Source: Glaciihabitans arcticus (GTDB taxonomy: Bacteria > Actinomycetota > Actinomycetes > Actinomycetales > Microbacteriaceae). From it: a stretch of DNA of 64,000 nucleotides. Below, in pieces: positions 62,086-64,000 of this stretch (position 1 is the stretch's first letter; each line of letters begins with the position of its first letter). A program made the translations under genes and the position numbers. The notes under the pieces were generated by a model. That model ran no database searches and was not told the origin of the DNA. It worked only from the letters and a program-made list of their open reading frames with translations. The stretch is from NCBI RefSeq assembly GCF_004310685.1, contig NZ_SISG01000001.1:2666001-2730000 (forward strand), in the 5' to 3' direction.

Positions 62086-64000
62086 ATGTCATCAGAATCT
62101 GCCTCGCGCCTGAAGCGCGTCGCTGCGGGGTCGTTGGCGACCGCCGTAGCGATCACCGGGCTCGGCCTGGCCGCCGCTCCCGCCACCGCAGCGCCCGCCG
62201 CCGTGCGCGTCCACCTCGCCGAGATCGGCCAGGAGACCTCCTCGTACCCCGCAGGCAACAAGTGGTTCATCGGAGCCTCCAGCCGCCCCGGCATCCGTGC
62301 CGCGATTGTGAATGACAAGCTCGTGATGAAGCCCTTCACGCAGGTGCTCACACAGCTCAAGGGTACGGAGCTTCCCGCCACCGTCGCCGAGATCATCACT
62401 GAGGGTGTCGAAGTCGGCATCACCGATTCCGATGAGGGCGATGTCGCCCTCCAGATCGCCCTCGGCTGGCAGGGTGCAGGCAACTGGACCACCCTTCGTC
62501 CGGGTGTGCAGAACCTGGAAGATCTCGATCCCGCCGACCCGTGGATCTCGAGCAAGCCCATCGGAGGCGTCGGTGGACTCACGACCGGCACGCTGGGCGA
62601 ACTGGCCGCCGCCATCGATGCGTCGGTCGCTGGCACGGAGAGCAAGTCCTTCGCATACGCAGCGGTCGGCGCCCTGGTCAACAACGACCCCGGGGTGGAC
62701 ACGTCGATCGACTCGATCACTGTGAACGCGGTCCCGTACGTCTTCGTCGACGGCCTCCCCGCCGCCTCGAGCACCACCAAGGTGCAGCTCTCCGACATCG
62801 GCACCGAGACCGCAGCCGGCTACCCGGCCACCTCGTGGTTCTACGGCGCCGGCGCGGCAACCGCCAAGCCCACCGTCGTTGGCGGCAACCTCGTACTCCC
62901 TGCCAAGAAGCAGCTTCTCCACGCCGTCTCCGGTGTCACGAGCCTTCGCTCGCTCGTCTCCAACGGCCTCGCGGTGACGACCACCGAAGCCTCCGTCGGT
63001 TCCGCGTCGCTGCAGATCGCCGCCGGTTGGACGGGTGGCTGGACCACACTGCGTCCCGCCGCAACCACCAACGGTGAGAATGTGGCCGACTTCGGTGCCG
63101 AGTGGATCTCGTCCAAGGCCCTCACGGGTGGCGTCACCACGGGCACGCTCGACCAGCTCGTCGGCCTCATCGACACTGCAGCAGCCGGCTCGTTCACGTA
63201 CGTCGCTGTCGGAGCATTCGCCGACACGTCGACCGGCACCGGCCTCACCACGGTGTCCTCCCTCCAGGTGGGAACCTCGAAGACCGTCTTCGCCAACGAG
63301 GCCAAGATCGTCGCTTCCGTTGCAGTCACGGGCGTCAAGGCTGTGGGCAACACGCTCACCGCAAGCGTCACCGCCAACTACACCGGAACCACCAAGACGT
63401 ACCAGTGGTACCGCGACGGCAAGGCCATCAAGAACGCCACGCGTTCCACCTACGCGCCCGGGGCTGCGGACCTCAACACCCGCATCACGGTCGTTGTGAC
63501 TCTCGCCAAGGCCGGTCTGGTCAAGAAGGCCGTCACGAGCCCGAAGATCGTACGGATCGCCCTCGGAACCCTCCAGTTCCGCGCCCCGGCGAACATCGCG
63601 GGAACGCCCAAGGTCGGCGTCAAGCTCACCGCCTCGGGTCTTGCATGGGGCGAGGTCAACGAGAAGCCGGCTTCCGGCTACAGCTACATCTGGTACCGCA
63701 ACGACGTCGCCATCAAGGGTGCAACCGCGAAGACCTACGTTCCGGTCTTCGCTGACCTGGGCAAGGTCGTCTCGGTCAAGGTCGTCGCAAAGCTCGCCGG
63801 TTACGCCAGCACCGGCGCTCGCAACGAGCCCGTCGCTGCGGTCGTTCCCGGAACCTTTGTTCTTGGCACGCCGAAGATCGTCGGCAAGCGCGTTGTCGGC
63901 CAGACCCTGGTCGTCGCACCGGGCGCCTGGTCCGCCGCTCCCACCCTGCGGTACGCATTCTTCGCCGATGGAGAGCTCATCCAGTACTCCACTTCGCCGA
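62086..64000 (+). CDS. Secreted protein with two copies of an unrecognised module plus Ig-like YQW repeats (3' end outside window)
   Basis: The ATG at 62086 has GAAGGAAA upstream and opens a frame of 638 visible codons with a Sec signal (to PATAAPAA, about residue 40). Residues about 42-230 and 232-405 are two copies of the same module: each has an L-IG-ET--YPA--WF-GA start, LQIA-GW-G-WTTLRP in the middle and WISSK---GGVTTGTL towards the end. I cannot name this family. From about residue 410 come Ig-like repeats with TYQWYRDGKAIKNATRSTY and SYIWYRNDVAIKGATAKTY, like those at the C-termini of the two tandem rhamnosidases. A cell-surface role is inferred. Confidence 0.8.
   Translation, partial: MSSESASRLKRVAAGSLATAVAITGLGLAAAPATAAPAAVRVHLAEIGQETSSYPAGNKWFIGASSRPGIRAAIVNDKLVMKPFTQVLTQLKGTELPATVAEIITEGVEVGITDSDEGDVALQIALGWQGAGNWTTLRPGVQNLEDLDPADPWISSKPIGGVGGLTTGTLGELAAAIDASVAGTESKSFAYAAVGALVNNDPGVDTSIDSITVNAVPYVFVDGLPAASSTTKVQLSDIGTETAAGYPATSWFYGAGAATAKPTVVGGNLVLPAKKQLLHAVSGVTSLRSLVSNGLAVTTTEASVGSASLQIAAGWTGGWTTLRPAATTNGENVADFGAEWISSKALTGGVTTGTLDQLVGLIDTAAAGSFTYVAVGAFADTSTGTGLTTVSSLQVGTSKTVFANEAKIVASVAVTGVKAVGNTLTASVTANYTGTTKTYQWYRDGKAIKNATRSTYAPGAADLNTRITVVVTLAKAGLVKKAVTSPKIVRIALGTLQFRAPANIAGTPKVGVKLTASGLAWGEVNEKPASGYSYIWYRNDVAIKGATAKTYVPVFADLGKVVSVKVVAKLAGYASTGARNEPVAAVVPGTFVLGTPKIVGKRVVGQTLVVAPGAWSAAPTLRYAFFADGELIQYSTSP

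Noticed and set aside
1-64000. tRNA, rRNA, insertion sequences, prophage or biosynthetic clusters
   Set aside because: No cloverleaf sequences, transposases, integrases, terminal repeats or phage structural genes were seen on either strand.

Overview
The window is high-GC DNA with densely packed genes: many 1-14 bp overlaps, lipoprotein and Sec signals, leaderless promoters, a fused cydDC, CebR-type operators and large secreted Ig-module proteins. This fits an Actinomycetota genome, most likely a Microbacteriaceae-like soil or plant-associated saprophyte (taxon inferred, not proven). I see no rRNA, tRNA, phage, insertion sequence or CRISPR array. No gap between genes exceeds about 300 bases.

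Layout. 1-3660: a truncated BspA/LRR-Ig surface protein, an acyl-CoA-dehydrogenase-like flavoprotein and a small lipoprotein. 3675-11700: cytochrome bd oxidase genes cydA-cydB-cydDC, divergent from a BlaI repressor, an M56 metallopeptidase and a GIN-domain lipoprotein; three phased palindromes lie between the two arms. 11697-25650: an L-rhamnose locus. The leftward operon is rhaI, an extra fucose/arabinose-type isomerase, a fused rhamnulose-1-P aldolase/dehydrogenase, rhaB, and then lldR-lldD. A LacI regulator and the RhaTPQS ABC importer run rightward. 25765-32340: a giant membrane-anchored GH78 alpha-L-rhamnosidase. 32390-38429: a membrane protein, the ATP-grasp/alpha-E/transglutaminase cassette and a MarR-MFS pair. 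38616-51321: two more giant secreted GH78 enzymes in tandem. 51387-53976: a lipase-like hydrolase, a lipoate ligase with unusual domain order, a small membrane protein and a GNAT. 53996-59788: a cellobiose operon (cebE-cebF-cebG-bglC-cebR) behind a promoter flanked by three CebR boxes. 59996-61810: a DHA2 drug exporter. 62086-end: a secreted protein with two copies of an unrecognised module plus Ig-like repeats.

How it fits together. The three rhamnosidases would release L-rhamnose outside the cell and RhaSTPQ would import it. RhaI, RhaB and the fused aldolase/dehydrogenase would convert it to DHAP and L-lactate, and LldD would carry lactate to pyruvate. The same 12-bp operator core occurs before rhaI, rhaT and the tandem rhamnosidases (identical at all three), and in weaker form before the first rhamnosidase, so one LacI protein probably controls the whole regulon. 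The ceb operon adds uptake and hydrolysis of cello-oligosaccharides; together the loci suggest plant polysaccharide scavenging. Separately, cytochrome bd appears to be under a BlaI/M56 protease switch.
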